DNA of 64,000 nt from an uncultured Shewanella sp. (GCF_947501225.1 NZ_CANMUW010000003.1:186001-250000), one strand, 5' to 3'. Counted from the first letter of the stretch, positions 17,903 through 27,067 are shown. A program made the numbers and translations. Notes: generated by a model not told the origin, from the sequence alone.

Positions 17903-17921
17903 GTATAAGAAAAACTTATAC
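17903..17921 (+). promoter_or_regulatory. LysR-type box upstream of the lyase operon
   Basis: GTATAAG-AAAAA-CTTATAC is a perfect 7+5+7 palindrome containing the T-N11-A pattern. It lies 90-108 bases before the lyase start, in the divergent gap, about where an LTTR activator would bind. Confidence 0.6.
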
Positions 17922-18010
17922 GTCGGCATACCTGACTTTCATCACATAAACTTACCCTTGCTACAAATATTATTCCCGCCAGAAATAACGGGAAGTAAAA
18001 ATAGGGTTAG

Positions 18011-19714
18011 ATGATGATAAAGAGTAAATTGATTACACGCACATTACCTGTACTGATTGGCGCAGTACTCACGGCTCCGGCAAGCTATGCCGAGACATTT
18101 ACCTTGGATGGTAAGAGTCTGACTGTTGAGACTCTGAGGGAGGCAGCACAGCCCGGGAACGATGTTCGAATATCTAAAGCCGGCTGGAGTCGTATTAAGA
18201 AATCATATGACATATCTATCGATGCCACTAAACATGGCAAAACGGTTTATGGACTTAACGTAAACTTCGGTGAACTCAAGGATCAACAGATAGTTAACGG
18301 TGACGTCACTAAAGAGCCGATGAGAAGCGCATCTATCGCTTTCAATGAACGTCAAATGCGTATTCAGGCGGCTGGCGTTGGTCCATTCCTGCCTAACGAT
18401 ATCGTTAAGATGTCGATGATTATCCGTTTGAACCAGATGGCTGCCGGGCTTACAGGCATGACAACCGATGCAGCCGATGCATTTTTAAAGTTGGTGAATA
18501 ACGATGCTAACCCGCTAATCCCCAGCCGTGGCTCTATGGGATTAAACGATTTAGCCTGGCCGACCCATATTGGCCTGGCACTCATGGGGGAGTGGGACAT
18601 TAACTATAAGGGAAAGCGAAGAGACTCGAAGGAGGTCTTGAAAGCCCTTGGGATGAAGAAGTTTCGTCCTTTCGGCCTGGATGGGATCTCTATCCTGTCG
18701 AATGCTAACGTATCTATGGCCATCTTGGTCGACGCGATGCAAAAGGCCGATAAGATTATTAACTATTCACCTTACCTGATAGCAGCGGGTCTTGAGACAC
18801 TCAATGGTAATGTCAGCCCATTCCTGTGGCACTCTGTCGAGGGAAAGGGAATGCCTAAGGGGCATGAGGCCGCTGAGGCGATACTGTTATCGTTGAAGGG
18901 CTCTTACCTGTGGGAGATGAATGAGCAGCGCGGGTTACAGGATGCACTATCATTTCGTAGCGCTCACTGGACACTGGCGACAGCATTGAATGAGATGGAT
19001 CGTCTTAAGCAGCTGGTCAATATTCAAATTAACCATACGTCAGATAACCCTCTGGTGACGATTGCCGGTAAGAGTGACCTTTGGTATTCAGATACCCCGG
19101 TTGTTAAGCATTATGCTGTCGATCCCAGTGGGACAAGTCGTGATTACATCAACTCCAACTCAGCTTTTGACTTCACTCAGATAGCCTTGCAGACAGAAAG
19201 TACCATAAAGGCGGTGGCGCACCTGTTACATGGCTCCGGATGGCGAATCATGCAGGTCGATGATTCTCGTCGTACCCACATGAGTAAGTATCTTTCAGCC
19301 AAGTCTAATGTGACTAATGGTGTCCATGGTGACGGTTTCGCTAACATAGGTCAGCCTATGGTAGGCCTCTATGCCGAAGCCATGTCCCTTACGAACAATG
19401 TAACGCTATACGGCATGCCCACTTCAGGTGGTATCGAGGAGATGTACAGCAATGTCAACCTGACTGCGGACCGCTTACGTCAGATGGCAAACGTGGGCGC
19501 TGAGATCCTCTCTTTTGAAACCTTGCATATGACTCAGGGGGCTCAGATGCGAAGAGATGAGCAGGGGTATGAGCTTGGAGAGGGGACCGAGCGTCTGCTT
19601 AAAGCTTACCGCAAAGTTGTTCCGTTTGTAGATAAAGACAGAGCCTACACCAAAGATATCAACAACGGCGTCCAGTTCATCAAGAACGTTCAGCTGGAAT
19701 CACTATACGAGTAA
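18011..19714 (+). CDS. Periplasmic aromatic-ammonia-lyase homologue lacking the MIO triad (ergothionase-like)
   Basis: A 567-residue protein of the histidine/phenylalanine ammonia-lyase superfamily with a Sec signal peptide (cleavage near residue 27, ASYAETF). Family marks: the catalytic-tyrosine loop VYGLNVNFG (Y80), RGLQDALSFRS, and TSDNPLV. At the place where HAL/PAL have GS-V-G-A-S-G-D-L, this protein has G174-S-M-G-L-N-D180-L, so the Ala-Ser-Gly that cyclises to the MIO electrophile is absent and the segment is one residue shorter. From family knowledge, ergothionase is an MIO-free member that eliminates trimethylamine from ergothioneine to give thiourocanate. I infer a similar betaine elimination here, in the periplasm. 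It heads a co-directional operon with an acrylate-type reductase. Confidence 0.8.
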   Translation: MMIKSKLITRTLPVLIGAVLTAPASYAETFTLDGKSLTVETLREAAQPGNDVRISKAGWSRIKKSYDISIDATKHGKTVYGLNVNFGELKDQQIVNGDVTKEPMRSASIAFNERQMRIQAAGVGPFLPNDIVKMSMIIRLNQMAAGLTGMTTDAADAFLKLVNNDANPLIPSRGSMGLNDLAWPTHIGLALMGEWDINYKGKRRDSKEVLKALGMKKFRPFGLDGISILSNANVSMAILVDAMQKADKIINYSPYLIAAGLETLNGNVSPFLWHSVEGKGMPKGHEAAEAILLSLKGSYLWEMNEQRGLQDALSFRSAHWTLATALNEMDRLKQLVNIQINHTSDNPLVTIAGKSDLWYSDTPVVKHYAVDPSGTSRDYINSNSAFDFTQIALQTESTIKAVAHLLHGSGWRIMQVDDSRRTHMSKYLSAKSNVTNGVHGDGFANIGQPMVGLYAEAMSLTNNVTLYGMPTSGGIEEMYSNVNLTADRLRQMANVGAEILSFETLHMTQGAQMRRDEQGYELGEGTERLLKAYRKVVPFVDKDRAYTKDINNGVQFIKNVQLESLYE

Positions 19715-19770
19715 TCGTGCTTTAGCCCCCTCAACTTCATTGAGGGGGATTTTCCCAAGAGAAAAAGATA

Positions 19771-21276
19771 ATGAAACGTAGAGACTTATTAAAGGCTGCG
19801 GCGATTTTGCCTGTGGCAACGTTAGGCACGGTGCATGCCTCCGGCACCGATAAAAAAGAGAAGGTGTTATTCGATCAAGAGTACGACCTGATAATCGTTG
19901 GTAGTGGCTTCGCAGGATTATCGGCCGCCTATTCGGCCAATAAAGCCGGACTGAAGAAGATCTTAATCCTGGAGAAGATGGTTGCCTACGGCGGCGCATC
20001 AGCTATCTGTGGTGGCATCGTCTGTATGCCGGGTACCAGGTTGCAGGAGAAGCATGGCATTGAAGATTCGCCTGAGCTGTTGGTGAAAGACATGGTTAAA
20101 GTTGGCCGTGGCTTCAATCACCCGGAGTTGGCAATGACTATGGCAACTCAGGCCAGCACTGCTTACGACATGATGATGGAGTGTGGTGTCGAGTTTAAAG
20201 ATAAGCTGCTTCGCCTGGGTAGCCACAGCGCACCAAGGGGGCACATACCATCGAACGCATCGGGTGGCGGAATTGTTGTACCTATGCATAAGTATCTGCT
20301 TGAGAAAGGCATTCAGTTCCAGAACCGCACAAACGTGTCGGCGATCATCAATGACGGCAGCAGCGTCAGCGGTGTTGCAGTTCAAACGAACTTCGACTCT
20401 AAGACCGGAAGGTTTGATAAAGAGTTAAGCTACAGATCACGCCACGGCGTAGTGGTCGCATCCGGTGGCTGGGGCAGCGATAAACAGTTCGTCAAGACTA
20501 CTATGCCGGTTTATGCAGGCTTAAGATCTACCGCTCAGTCGGGGGCCACGGCTGACATGATAAAGTCGTTACTGGCAGCCGGGTCGCTACCGGTCATGTT
20601 AGACATGTACCAGTTAGGGCCATGGGGGTCACCGGATGAGCGTCCGGCTGGTCCCGGGTCTTTCTTCTCAGATTATGCCTTCAGTGAAGGGATCGCCGTA
20701 GACCCTAAGACGGGTAGGCGTTTTGTGAATGAGCTTGCATCTCGTCGTACCCGTTCCGAAGCCGAATTGGTTGTGATGCAGAAAGGCACCAAAGAAACAC
20801 CAAACTACCCATTTACCTTCTGCAGCGAAGAGACAACCAAACATGCAGAAGGGTTTAAAGCTGCCTATCGCGACGGTGCGGTGAAGAAGTCTGACTCAAT
20901 AGCCGAGCTTGCGGAGCGCCATGGCGTTGACGAAGCAACGTTGACCCAGACTATTGCAGATTGGAACAAGATCGTAGACGGCGCGCCAGATCCATTCAAC
21001 AAACCACTGGATGTAAGAACCGAGCTCAAGGCGCCGTTCTATTCATTTCGCTTGTCTCCCGTATTGCATTACTGCATGGGTGGTGTCGCGATCACTCCGG
21101 ATGCAGAGGTCATCGATGCTACGACATGTGAGCCGATCAGGGGCTTATTCGCTGCGGGCGAGATTGCCGGCGGTGTTCACGGTATGGATCGACTGGGCGG
21201 CTGTTCATCAATTGATGGATTAGTGTTTGGACAGATCGCAGGTCGTACTGCGGCAAAATATAAGGCGAATGCATAA
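19771..21276 (+). CDS. Tat-exported FAD-dependent reductase (fumarate/urocanate reductase family)
   Basis: A 501-residue flavoprotein subunit of the FccA/UrdA family. A Tat signal starts with KRRDLLKAAA, so it is folded with FAD before export. FAD binding: LIIVGSGFAGLSAAY; C-terminal GLFAAGEIAGGVHG and DRLGGCSS. R325 in NELASRR aligns with the proton-donating arginine of FccA, and S300-D301 take the place of its Thr-Glu pair; as I recall, UrdA has an aspartate there that contacts the imidazole of urocanate. It would reduce the C=C bond of an unsaturated acid in the periplasm. It lacks the fused heme domain, which is supplied by the next gene (start and stop overlap by one base). Confidence 0.88.
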   Translation: MKRRDLLKAAAILPVATLGTVHASGTDKKEKVLFDQEYDLIIVGSGFAGLSAAYSANKAGLKKILILEKMVAYGGASAICGGIVCMPGTRLQEKHGIEDSPELLVKDMVKVGRGFNHPELAMTMATQASTAYDMMMECGVEFKDKLLRLGSHSAPRGHIPSNASGGGIVVPMHKYLLEKGIQFQNRTNVSAIINDGSSVSGVAVQTNFDSKTGRFDKELSYRSRHGVVVASGGWGSDKQFVKTTMPVYAGLRSTAQSGATADMIKSLLAAGSLPVMLDMYQLGPWGSPDERPAGPGSFFSDYAFSEGIAVDPKTGRRFVNELASRRTRSEAELVVMQKGTKETPNYPFTFCSEETTKHAEGFKAAYRDGAVKKSDSIAELAERHGVDEATLTQTIADWNKIVDGAPDPFNKPLDVRTELKAPFYSFRLSPVLHYCMGGVAITPDAEVIDATTCEPIRGLFAAGEIAGGVHGMDRLGGCSSIDGLVFGQIAGRTAAKYKANA

Positions 21277-21611
21277 TGAGAACTTTTCTGGTCGCAGCCA
21301 CGGTTACGCTGCTGTTGTCATTCAGCGCTACAGCTGCCAACAAGATGAAACCTCACCACGAGGATGCGTTAGATTGCCGCACCTGCCACACAACCAAAGG
21401 CAAGTTTCAGCGCCCCGAGGCTGAAACCTGTATTGAATGTCATGGTGGGATGAGTGAGATCCCGACACAGCCAAACCGCTGGGATAAAAAACCTCATGGG
21501 TCACACCACTACGAAGATCTGCTTGAGTGTACGGCCTGTCACTCCGAGCACAAAGCCTCGGAAGCGATCTGCACTGAATGCCATGTGGTTGAATTTACAA
21601 ATTTAAAATAA
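21276..21611 (+). CDS. Periplasmic tetraheme cytochrome c
   Basis: A 111-residue protein with a signal peptide (ends near residue 20, ATAAN). Four CxxCH heme sites are visible (CRTCH, CIECH, CTACH, CTECH), with additional histidines for bis-His ligation. Spacing closely follows the N-terminal heme domain of Shewanella flavocytochrome c (FccA). It is the separate electron-donor subunit of the preceding flavin reductase, and would take electrons from a menaquinol dehydrogenase such as CymA (inference). Its start codon overlaps the reductase stop by one base (TAATG), so the two are translationally linked. Confidence 0.93.
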   Translation: MRTFLVAATVTLLLSFSATAANKMKPHHEDALDCRTCHTTKGKFQRPEAETCIECHGGMSEIPTQPNRWDKKPHGSHHYEDLLECTACHSEHKASEAICTECHVVEFTNLK

Positions 21612-21625
21612 AAACAGGTAATACA

Positions 21626-22732
21626 ATGAGAAAACTTACTGCGATTGCTGCGTCTCTGCTGGCAGCACTCGCAGTCCCTGCGGGGGCTGCGGAAATAAAT
21701 GAAAACCTCAACATTGGCGGTTCTGTACGTGTTAATTACAGCTATATCGACTACAGCGAATCATCAAAAGATAAGTTGGGCGATATTGCGTTCGACACGC
21801 TGTCGCTGACGGCAAGCGGAAGTAGCGGTAACTGGGGCTTCGCCTCGGAATACCGACTCAACAAGAGTAATGACTATATCATCCTGGGTTACGCAACTTA
21901 TGAGATGTCGACGGAGTTGCAGATTCAGGCTGGTATCACTCATGTGCCATTCGGTAATCACGGTTATATCTCTAACTCCTGGTGGATGGGCTTACCCTAT
22001 TACCTTGGTTTTGAAGATGACCGGGATGTCGGCGTAAAAGCTGTCTATAAGAGTGGTGGAATGCAGACGGACGTCGCTTTCTTCAAGAGCCCCGAATATG
22101 GTGCGAGTAACAATGCCCGTTATGCTGCAGACCTCTATACGGGGACAATCAACGGAACTGAATATAACAATGAAGAAACTAATCAGTTCAACCTACGCCA
22201 CACCCAGACCTTCGGCGCGGTTACGATCGGGGCTTCGGGGCAGTATGGTCAGATATATAACAGCGGGACTGGCAATACAGGCGACCGCTTTGCTCTTGCT
22301 GCTCACTTAGATGGAACTTTTGGTGGTTGGAATATCCAGGCACAGGCGATGCATTATGAGTTTGACGCAGCAGATTCTGCCGATGAGAACAAGATTGGTG
22401 TCTCTGTCGTCGGTTGGCAGTATGAAGTCGCATCGAAAGGGCAGATCTATAATTTTAACCTGGCAAAAACCATAGCTACAGATTGGGGAAGCGTTAAGGT
22501 CTATAACGACTTTGGGGTACTCACTCCCGATGTTGAAGATGACTCTTACGATAATAGTTTCCAGAACGTCACGGGCATGGCTATCGCGGCCGGGCCTACT
22601 TATACCATGGTTGATCTCATTGCGGGTAAGAACATGACCTTCTCGACCGCGAACAACGATCATATCGGTCTGCCTGAGGTCGGTGATGATTGGGATTACC
22701 GGGTTAATATTAACTTCGGTTACTACTTTTAA
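21626..22732 (+). CDS. Outer-membrane porin of the lyase/reductase operon
   Basis: A 368-residue protein with a signal peptide (AVPAGAAEIN) and a beta-barrel pattern ending in NINFGYYF, with the terminal phenylalanine expected for BAM substrates. About 16 short amphipathic strands can be counted. It starts 15 bases after the cytochrome gene, so it belongs to the operon and probably admits the operon's substrate through the outer membrane. A hairpin follows at 22758-22798. The family is a porin of the Shewanella anaerobic-respiration type; specificity is inferred from context only. Confidence 0.85.
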   Translation: MRKLTAIAASLLAALAVPAGAAEINENLNIGGSVRVNYSYIDYSESSKDKLGDIAFDTLSLTASGSSGNWGFASEYRLNKSNDYIILGYATYEMSTELQIQAGITHVPFGNHGYISNSWWMGLPYYLGFEDDRDVGVKAVYKSGGMQTDVAFFKSPEYGASNNARYAADLYTGTINGTEYNNEETNQFNLRHTQTFGAVTIGASGQYGQIYNSGTGNTGDRFALAAHLDGTFGGWNIQAQAMHYEFDAADSADENKIGVSVVGWQYEVASKGQIYNFNLAKTIATDWGSVKVYNDFGVLTPDVEDDSYDNSFQNVTGMAIAAGPTYTMVDLIAGKNMTFSTANNDHIGLPEVGDDWDYRVNINFGYYF

Positions 22733-22757
22733 ATCTGCTTAACTGCTTCTTGAATCG

Positions 22758-22798
22758 AGCCTCGTCTGAAATCTCCTTCATCTCTCTCAGACGGGGCT
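22758..22798 (+). terminator. Hairpin after the porin gene
   Basis: Twelve-base arms AGCCTCGTCTGA and TCAGACGGGGCT pair with one wobble around a 17-base loop. No strong T tract follows. Confidence 0.55.
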
Positions 22799-22941
22799 GG
22801 AAAATAAAGTGAATTTAAGAATTCTAAAAAACCGCTTTAACCATCCCACCAGATAAACCTAAATCGTTCAGATACTCACCTAATTGTAAAACCGTTTAAT
22901 GGCTTCATTACCCGTACCATAAACAATCAAAGGGAGAACTC

Positions 22942-22969
22942 CTGTCAACTTTCAGAAATAACCTATAAT
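22942..22969 (+). promoter_or_regulatory. Candidate sigma-70 promoter of the hybrid kinase operon
   Basis: A perfect TATAAT at 22964-22969 has CTGTCA at 22942-22947, spacing 16. It lies about 115 bases before the kinase start. The rest of the 350-base gap (22733-23084) holds the porin hairpin and nothing else I can call. Confidence 0.45.
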
Positions 22970-23084
22970 AATAGTCGGGTATTATTTTGCGGAACGATAC
23001 ACCACTTTCCGCGTAGCCTCTTTCATTGGAACTCCTTAAGGGAGCTTTAAAAAGTGATTTGCGGCAAAGGTATCGGAGCTGAGT

Positions 23085-26078
23085 ATGGGGTATGAACCAC
23101 AACAAAGTACCGCTGTCGGCGGCATTACAATTAATCCATCCGGCATCATTCAATCTTTTGATGCGGTAGCTGAAAGTATATTTGGTTATTCAGCCGGTGA
23201 AGTTGTTGGTCGAAATGTCTCCATGCTGATGCCTGAACCCTATCACTCGATGCATGATGCATATCTGTCTCGTTATCAATGTGAAGGTGACGCACATATC
23301 ATCGGCAAGGGGCGCGAACTGCCTGGTTTACGAAAGGATGGAACAAGTTTTCCACTCTGGCTGGCGGTGAATCAGGTGCAACTAGGTGAAGCAAGAGTAT
23401 TTATTGGGTCGGTTCTGGATTTAAGCGCGCAGAAGGAGGCTAAGCGTTCGCTGGATCGCAGCGAGGAGCTGAATAGGGCCATATTTGAAACCGCGGTGAA
23501 TCCTATTATTACTATTGATTCTAATGGACTGATTCAATCATTCAATTCGGCAGCTGAACGTCTTTTAGGCTACTCCGCGACTGAGGTTATTGATCGCAAT
23601 GTCAAGATATTGATGCCAGACCCCTATCACTCTGAACATGATAGTTATCTGAATCGTTATGTTAATGGCGGAACGCCTCGTATCATCGGCTCGGGTCGCG
23701 AGGTGATTGCTCAATGTAAGGACGGCACTCTTGTTCCCATACATTTGTCAGTCGGCGAGATGGAGTTAAGCGATGGCAAAATGTTTGTCGGCATAATGAC
23801 GGATCTCTCCAAACAGAAAGCTGTCGAGAAAGAGCTTGTTCAGCATCGTGAACATCTGGAAAAGTTGGTAGCTATGGCCACTGCCGAAGTTAAGGCGATA
23901 GTTCAAACCGCCGCAAGTGGTGTCATCACAATTGATGAGCTAGGTATAGTGCATGAATTTAATCCCTCTGCAACCGAGTTATTTGGTTGGAAGAGGGAGG
24001 ATGTAGTTGGTCGCAATGTCTCTATGTTGATGGGTGAACCGATGAGTTCTGAGCACGATAACTACTTAAGTCAATATATTAAGAGCGGTGAGACTCATGT
24101 GATTGGCCGTGGTCGGGAGGTGATAGCGAAGCGTAAAGATAATAGTACCTTCCCGGCTTTTTTATCGGTAGGCCACAGGGATTTGGGAGAAGGCCATCAC
24201 CTTTTTGTGGCATTTATCAGTGATATTACTCGGCAAAAAAAGATTGAGGGGGATTTACAACTGGCTAAGGAGTCTGCCGAATCTGGTACTCGTGCCAAAT
24301 CGGCATTCCTTGCCAATATGAGTCATGAAATAAGAACGCCGATGAATTCCATAATAGGTTTTGCTGAGGTAGTGCTTCAGGCTCCGGAATTGACTGCTGA
24401 GACTGCGGGCCATGTTGAGACCATAGTGACATCCTCTAAAGCGTTATTGGGATTGATTAACGATATTTTGGATATCTCAAAGCTGGAGAGCGGTAAGTTC
24501 ACTCTCGATACCGTCTGTTTTCATTTACCCAATGCTCTTGCAATTGCAATGAGAATATTGGAGCAGAAGGCGGTGGAAAAGGGATTAGAGTTAAAAACTG
24601 AATACGATGCAAAGTTGCCAACTCATTTTGTGGGAGACCCCTCCAGGCTACAGCAGGTAATGTTGAACCTGGTAGGTAATGCCATCAAGTTTACGGATAA
24701 GGGGGAGGTGAAGATTTGTGTATTACCGGGCGAGGAAGCAGGACAGTTGCATTTTAATATCAGCGATACTGGTATCGGCATGAGCCCGGAACAGCTGGAT
24801 AAAGTATTTGACTCATTTGTTCAGGCCGATAGCTCCACCAGTCGTCGATTTGGTGGTACTGGGTTGGGCACCACCATTTCAAAACAGATAGTAGAGCTGA
24901 TGGGGGGGGAGTTATGGGCAGAGAGTGAGGCCGGGAAGGGATCGAGCTTCCACTTTACCGCTCATATGCCTGAATCGACCAGCATGGATGCTTGTCTCTA
25001 TGAAGAGCTTTCCAGGGTTGAAGATGACTATGTTTCTCCACGCTTGTTTCGCATCCTTTTGGCCGAAGATATCACTGAAAACGCCACGCTTGTTATGTTG
25101 CGGTTCAAGCAGCAGGGACACGATGTATTTTGGGCAAAGAATGGTTATGAGGTTGTCGAAGCGTTTAGGCAAGGTTCATATGACTTGATTTTAATGGATG
25201 TGATGATGCCTGAAATGGATGGTCTGGAGGCTTGTCGTAGGATACGCAGGCTTGAGAAACCCACAGGTAATCATATTCCAATTTTAGCGTTAACTGCCAG
25301 TGTGATGCGTGAGGACCACCAAAAATGTTTGAAAGCCGGTATGGATAGTGTCGAAGCAAAGCCTATTGATTTTAATAGTCTGTTTGCTGCAATAGAACAG
25401 CATGTTACCAGTGGTATAGGTACTGAGAATACGAGTCGAAAAATTAGTCCAAACCATCGGGATGAGTTTGATCTTTCTCCCGTACAGCAAGTAGCGGATA
25501 TTTCGAAAGCGATGGAGGTTTGGCGGGATCCTATTGTTTATGCCAAGGCATTGCTCTCTTTTTCTCATGAGCATGCAGGTGATGCCGTATTAGTTGAGGA
25601 TTTATTGAGGGGGGCTACAGATGACTTTGAACGAGCCAGAAAGTTAACTCATGCATTGAAAGGGGTGGCTGGGAACTTGATGTTGGATCGGGTTGCGCTG
25701 TTAGCTGTCGATGTCAATGCAGCCTTGAAAGCCGGTGTGAAAAATGAACTCCCCCAAATGATTGGTGAGTTAAAAAGCTCACTTGCTAAAGCCGTTGCAG
25801 CAATCGACACACTAGAGTTGCCTGAGGTTGAAGCCTTGCCAACGAAGGAGTTCGATGCCGCAGTTGTAAGTGGCTTGGCAGATGAGCTCCTTCTCGCCTT
25901 GGACAAGTTAAACCCTGATGATGTTGAGCCTGTGCTGACCCGACTTACAGAGTATGTTGGGGGAGCCGATTTGGTCCCACTTCACCGTGAAGTTGATGAC
26001 TTTGACTTTGATGCGGCGAAAGATATTGCAAATGTCCTAATTGAAAAATGGGGCTTGAAACAGGGAGAAAACAGATGA
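23085..26078 (+). CDS. Hybrid sensor histidine kinase with three FixL-like PAS domains
   Basis: A 997-residue soluble kinase. Order: PAS1 (~10-115), PAS2 (~130-245), PAS3 (~265-385), HisKA (SHEIRTPMNS near 412), HATPase (~510-630), receiver (~650-770, phospho-Asp in LILMDVMMPEMDG) and a C-terminal Hpt domain (THALKGVAGN near 855). Each PAS has the FixL pattern H-D-x-Y with G-x-G-R 17-20 residues later; H57, H185 and H324 align with the heme-ligating histidine of FixL, and the distal arginine is also kept in all three. So heme-based O2 or NO sensing is plausible. GGAG precedes the ATG. It overlaps the HD-GYP response-regulator gene by ATGA. The neighbouring anaerobic respiratory operon makes oxygen sensing attractive, but a link is inference. 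Confidence 0.93.
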   Translation: MGYEPQQSTAVGGITINPSGIIQSFDAVAESIFGYSAGEVVGRNVSMLMPEPYHSMHDAYLSRYQCEGDAHIIGKGRELPGLRKDGTSFPLWLAVNQVQLGEARVFIGSVLDLSAQKEAKRSLDRSEELNRAIFETAVNPIITIDSNGLIQSFNSAAERLLGYSATEVIDRNVKILMPDPYHSEHDSYLNRYVNGGTPRIIGSGREVIAQCKDGTLVPIHLSVGEMELSDGKMFVGIMTDLSKQKAVEKELVQHREHLEKLVAMATAEVKAIVQTAASGVITIDELGIVHEFNPSATELFGWKREDVVGRNVSMLMGEPMSSEHDNYLSQYIKSGETHVIGRGREVIAKRKDNSTFPAFLSVGHRDLGEGHHLFVAFISDITRQKKIEGDLQLAKESAESGTRAKSAFLANMSHEIRTPMNSIIGFAEVVLQAPELTAETAGHVETIVTSSKALLGLINDILDISKLESGKFTLDTVCFHLPNALAIAMRILEQKAVEKGLELKTEYDAKLPTHFVGDPSRLQQVMLNLVGNAIKFTDKGEVKICVLPGEEAGQLHFNISDTGIGMSPEQLDKVFDSFVQADSSTSRRFGGTGLGTTISKQIVELMGGELWAESEAGKGSSFHFTAHMPESTSMDACLYEELSRVEDDYVSPRLFRILLAEDITENATLVMLRFKQQGHDVFWAKNGYEVVEAFRQGSYDLILMDVMMPEMDGLEACRRIRRLEKPTGNHIPILALTASVMREDHQKCLKAGMDSVEAKPIDFNSLFAAIEQHVTSGIGTENTSRKISPNHRDEFDLSPVQQVADISKAMEVWRDPIVYAKALLSFSHEHAGDAVLVEDLLRGATDDFERARKLTHALKGVAGNLMLDRVALLAVDVNAALKAGVKNELPQMIGELKSSLAKAVAAIDTLELPEVEALPTKEFDAAVVSGLADELLLALDKLNPDDVEPVLTRLTEYVGGADLVPLHREVDDFDFDAAKDIANVLIEKWGLKQGENR

Positions 26079-27067
26079 AGAAAAAAATACTTCTTGTTGA
26101 TGATGAACCTAATAACCTCAATGTATTGAAGCAGGTATTGAAGGATCAATATCAGCTTATTTTTGCCACAAATGGAGATAAAACACTCGAGGTGGCGGTT
26201 AAACATGAACCCGATCTGATTTTACTGGATATTATGATGCCGGGTATGAATGGTTATGAAGTGTGTGAGAGATTAAAGGCCTACCCGGCTACAGATAAGA
26301 TTCCGGTCATTTTTGTTACCGCTATGAATGAAGTGGAAGATGAGGCAAAAGGTTTTGATGTTGGTGCCGTAGATTACATTCAAAAACCGATATCAGCCCC
26401 AATTGTGTTGAGGCGGGTGCAGACTCACCTTTCACTGGTGCGAGTTAATGAGCTGGAAGAAAATCAGAAGGCCGCAATATTCATGCTCGGTGAGGCGGGG
26501 CACTATAATGATACCGATACCGGTGTACATATATGGCGAATGTCGGCTTATGCCAAAGTTATTGCGGAGGCTGCCGGGTGGAGTAGTGAGCTTGCTGGGC
26601 GCCTTGAATTGAGCGCGTCGATGCATGACACCGGTAAGATTGGTATACCCGATACAATTTTGAAGGCACCGCGCAAACTGACTGCTGATGAATGGGAGGT
26701 AATGAAGAGCCACACTGAAATAGGTAACCGTATTCTGGGCATGAGTCATAATCCTATTTTTAGTATGGCCGCAGAGATAGCCCTGTATCATCATGAAAAG
26801 TGGGATGGTAGTGGTTATCCGATGGGGCTTGCAGGAGAGTCTATCCCTGAGAGTGCCAGAATCGTTGCCATTGCCGATGTTTTCGATGCATTAACTATGA
26901 ACCGCCCCTACAAAGAGGCATGGTCGATTGAGGATTCCATTGCAGAGATCAGAAGTGGTTCCGGAAGCCATTTTGAGCCCAGACTGGTTGAATTCTTTTG
27001 TGGTGCTATTGAGGAGATAATTAGAATAAAAGAAAGATGGGATAAACAGGAGGTAAAAGGGAAGTAG
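26075..27067 (+). CDS. Response regulator with HD-GYP c-di-GMP phosphodiesterase domain
   Basis: A 330-residue protein: receiver domain (residues ~1-125, LLVDDEPNNLNVL, phospho-Asp in LILLDIMMPGMNG, Lys in QKPIS) followed by an HD-GYP domain with HDTGKIGIPD and HHEKWDGSGYP. HD-GYP enzymes hydrolyse c-di-GMP. I start at ATG 26075, which overlaps the kinase stop and has CAGGGAG upstream, instead of the frame's earlier codon at 26048. As the coupled partner of the triple-PAS kinase it should receive its phosphate through the Hpt domain. Confidence 0.95.
   Translation: MKKKILLVDDEPNNLNVLKQVLKDQYQLIFATNGDKTLEVAVKHEPDLILLDIMMPGMNGYEVCERLKAYPATDKIPVIFVTAMNEVEDEAKGFDVGAVDYIQKPISAPIVLRRVQTHLSLVRVNELEENQKAAIFMLGEAGHYNDTDTGVHIWRMSAYAKVIAEAAGWSSELAGRLELSASMHDTGKIGIPDTILKAPRKLTADEWEVMKSHTEIGNRILGMSHNPIFSMAAEIALYHHEKWDGSGYPMGLAGESIPESARIVAIADVFDALTMNRPYKEAWSIEDSIAEIRSGSGSHFEPRLVEFFCGAIEEIIRIKERWDKQEVKGK

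Noticed and set aside
18011..19714. Plain annotation as histidine ammonia-lyase
   Set aside because: The MIO-forming triad is absent and the protein is exported, so the standard HutH role in cytoplasmic histidine breakdown is unlikely.
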